A stretch of 64,000 nt of DNA, from assembly GCF_002846415.1 (NCBI RefSeq), contig NZ_PJMX01000001.1, positions 1,426,001-1,490,000 of the forward strand, given 5' to 3'. Position numbers and translations under genes: made by a program. This DNA comes from Streptomyces sp. TLI_146 (lineage in GTDB: Bacteria; Actinomycetota; Actinomycetes; Streptomycetales; Streptomycetaceae). Shown one piece after another: positions 61,930 to 64,000 of this stretch; position 1 is the stretch's first letter; each line of letters begins with the position of its first letter. The notes under the pieces were generated by a model. It was not told where the DNA came from, searched no databases, and saw only the letters and a program-made list of their open reading frames with translations.

Positions 61930-64000
61930 TGGCGACGGCACCCGCACTGCGCGCCGCGGCCCTCACCACCCTTGTCCCGCTCGTGCTGGGCGGCGCGGTG
62001 CTGCTCGCGGGCGGCACCCGCGCCTGGCCCGCGTGGGCGGCCGTCGTCGCGGTGGCCGCCGTGTCGGGCGCGCTGACCCTGCGGCGGACCGCGCCACCCC
62101 CGCGCCCCTCCCCGGCCGTCCGGCCCGCACCCGACGGGGGCGGCGCGGCGGTGTACGCGATGCAGCGGCCCGTTCGGGCGGTGCCCGCGAACGGCCTCCC
62201 CGACGACGTGCCGTACACGGTGAAGGTGACGACGCGCACCCATCTCGCCGTGATGGGGCCGCCCGGCTCCGGCCCGGGCGGCGAAGCCGTCCACATCCCG
62301 CTCACCGGCCACAACCTGGTGTTCGCGCTGACCGCCGACGAAGCGTCGGACGTCACCCTCGTACGCCTGGAGGCCAGGGCGACCCGGCACGCCCCGCTCG
62401 TGGCGGACGGCATCAGCATGGCCCACCGCCGGATGCCGGACATGGTGTTCAGCCCCGATCTGCTGGAGTCGATCCAGCGCTCGGTGGAGGCGTTCGAGCC
62501 GCTGGAGCGCCCGGACTTCGAGGTGCGGCTCGACGACGGCCCGCCAGCCGTGGCCCCCGTCGACGACGACACGCCGTCGCTCCCGCTGACCGTGTCCGGC
62601 GGCGCGAGCCTGCGGCTCGTCCTCGCCCCGGTCACCGGGTCCGGATACTGGGTGCACTGGCGACTGGAGGCCGAGATCGTGTGCGGCGGCCTTACGTACA
62701 GCCCGAGTTGGGACCTGTCCGTCACCGCCACCAGCGGTACGGCTGCCCACCATCCGGGCGGCGGCCGTACCAGCACGCCCGTGCACGAGCTCTTCCCCGA
62801 CCACTGGGATCCGGCCGCACCGGACGGCCACGCCGGGCAGGACGGCGGGACGCGGCGCTTCTTCGAGATCGCGGCCCATATCTCGTCCGACGGCGCGAGC
62901 ATCATGAGCGGCCGCCCGCGCTCCGCCCCGGAGCCGGAGCCCCGCGCGGGCCTGCGCCACCGGGAGGCGGGCGACCGGCACCTGGCGGCGGGCCGGACGC
63001 GCGAGGCGGCGGACGCCTACCGGGCGGCGGCCGGGGCGGGCAGCGGCCACGGCGCCTTCGCGCTCGGCAAGTTGCTGCACGAGCAGGGCGACCTCGCGGG
63101 CGCGGAGCGGTGGTACGAGGTCGCGGCCGGGCACCGGTTCCCGGCGGCCTTCAACAACCTGGGCGTGGCGGCGCTCCAGCGCGGCGACACGGACCGGGCC
63201 GAGCGGTGGTACCGGCAGGCCATGGACGAGGGCGACTGGACGGCGGTCGACGGGCTCGGCGCGATCATGGCCGGACGGGGCGACGACGCCCAGGCCGAGA
63301 CGCTGTGGAAGCTCGCCGCCGACAACGGGCAGCCCAACGCGGCCCAGAACCTCGCGGTCCTGCTCAACCGGCAGGGGCGCACCGCCGAGGCCGAGGCGCT
63401 GTGGGTCCGCGCGGCCGAGGCGGGCAACGCGGGGGCCGCCGTCCACCTCGGCTTCCTGCGGCACGAGGCCGGCGACCTCAAGGAAGCCGAGCGCTGGTGG
63501 CGCGAGTCCGCCGAGCGGGGCAACAGCCAGGGCGCCTACTACTTCGGCGTGCTCCTGGCCCGGAGCGGCCGCACCGACGAGGCCGAGCACTGGTGGCGGC
63601 AGGCCGCCGGGCGGCTCGGCGACCCGGAGAACTTCACCGGCTCCCACATACCCACGAAGAGCGGCTTCGGCTACGCACTCGTCCGGGCCGCCGACTCGGG
63701 CGAGGCGCTCTGCGCGTACCACCTGGCCGGCCTCCTGGACGAGAAGGGCGACCGGGCCGGGGCCGAGCGCTGGTGGACCGCCGCCGCACGGGCCGGTCAC
63801 ATCGAGGCGGTGCTGCGGATCGCGCAGGTGGCGATGAACGACCACGACGACCTCGACGGCTGTCTGTACTGGCTGCGGATCGCCGTGGCGGACGAGCGGA
63901 CCCCGGTGGACCGGCTGGCCACGGCGGCCGACGCGCTGCACCGCCTCGCGGGCGGGCTGTACGACGGGTCGCGCCCCGACAACCCGGACGCGCTCGCGGC
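61929..64000 (+). CDS. Membrane-anchored Sel1/TPR repeat protein (3' partial)
   Basis: At least 690 residues, open at the window end. The N-terminus has two hydrophobic segments (LTTLVPLVLGGAVLLAGG, AWAAVVAVAAVSGALTL), then a beta-rich domain like that of the preceding gene. From about residue 335 on there are tandem Sel1/TPR units (GDLAGAERWYEVAAGHRFPA, GDTDRAERWYRQAMDEGD, GRTDEAEHWWRQAAG). TPR units mediate protein binding; the family is unnamed. The ATG shares one base with the preceding stop (TGATG). Confidence 0.88.
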   Translation, partial: MATAPALRAAALTTLVPLVLGGAVLLAGGTRAWPAWAAVVAVAAVSGALTLRRTAPPPRPSPAVRPAPDGGGAAVYAMQRPVRAVPANGLPDDVPYTVKVTTRTHLAVMGPPGSGPGGEAVHIPLTGHNLVFALTADEASDVTLVRLEARATRHAPLVADGISMAHRRMPDMVFSPDLLESIQRSVEAFEPLERPDFEVRLDDGPPAVAPVDDDTPSLPLTVSGGASLRLVLAPVTGSGYWVHWRLEAEIVCGGLTYSPSWDLSVTATSGTAAHHPGGGRTSTPVHELFPDHWDPAAPDGHAGQDGGTRRFFEIAAHISSDGASIMSGRPRSAPEPEPRAGLRHREAGDRHLAAGRTREAADAYRAAAGAGSGHGAFALGKLLHEQGDLAGAERWYEVAAGHRFPAAFNNLGVAALQRGDTDRAERWYRQAMDEGDWTAVDGLGAIMAGRGDDAQAETLWKLAADNGQPNAAQNLAVLLNRQGRTAEAEALWVRAAEAGNAGAAVHLGFLRHEAGDLKEAERWWRESAERGNSQGAYYFGVLLARSGRTDEAEHWWRQAAGRLGDPENFTGSHIPTKSGFGYALVRAADSGEALCAYHLAGLLDEKGDRAGAERWWTAAARAGHIEAVLRIAQVAMNDHDDLDGCLYWLRIAVADERTPVDRLATAADALHRLAGGLYDGSRPDNPDALA

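Overview
The window reads as Streptomyces or a close relative. GC is very high with strong third-position GC bias, GTG and TTG starts are common, and there are Tat-type and lipobox signals, a mycothiol-dependent-type maleylpyruvate isomerase fold, an RppA type III polyketide synthase cluster, a Zur-type set of zinc-free ribosomal protein paralogues and many LuxR/TetR/AraC/PadR/MerR regulators. No rRNA, tRNA, CRISPR array or insertion sequence was recognised. The gene mix and the number of broken genes fit an accessory chromosome-arm region.

Layout. 1-6.7 kb: the 3' end of a type II thioesterase (tail of a PKS/NRPS cluster to the left), then a tightly coupled minus-strand catabolic operon (alpha/beta hydrolase, thiolase, acyl-CoA synthetase, metallo-beta-lactamase-fold hydrolase) facing a TetR gene across two GGAACG-type palindromes. 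6.7-18 kb: a large secreted WD40/amidohydrolase, a Fic-like toxin with a ribbon-helix-helix antitoxin, a methyltransferase remnant, a serine beta-lactamase-family enzyme, hydrolases, a lipoprotein, an AraC regulator, a histidine phosphatase, an SDR and a LuxR regulator. 18-26 kb: secreted proteins, an orphan sugar-binding lipoprotein with a very strong terminator, a GNAT protein, and a ribbon-helix-helix regulator/DUF4097/ABC-ATPase group whose permease is missing. 26-36 kb: a VOC protein, a decayed DUF5954 gene, a lipase-maturation-factor-like membrane protein, phospholipase D, a DHFR-family reductase, a SixA phosphatase, and the divergent zinc-starvation ribosomal protein cluster.

36-44 kb is the most interesting part. 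A LAL-type LuxR regulator, two half-size ABC exporters, a very short peptide gene with an ideal ribosome binding site followed by a 12-bp hairpin, and a divergent radical SAM enzyme together look like a compact RiPP locus with an extremely small precursor. 44-55 kb holds an NmrA-like protein, an endolysin-like amidase, a formyltransferase with an altered catalytic motif, a C-terminally truncated acyl-CoA ligase, an AraC regulator, a lipase, VOC, PadR and MerR genes, a cupin and an SDR.

55-60 kb is an rppA (tetrahydroxynaphthalene/flaviolin) cluster in which the type III PKS and the first P450 are one continuous reading frame, followed by a MomA-like cupin and a second P450. 60-64 kb holds a DinB-like protein, a lipoprotein and a Sel1/TPR protein running off the end.

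Across the window several genes are broken by small indels or deletions (methyltransferase, DUF5954, DUF2087, the gene at 61.3 kb, the acyl-CoA ligase). These indicate either ongoing gene decay or, for the homopolymer cases, sequencing indels.
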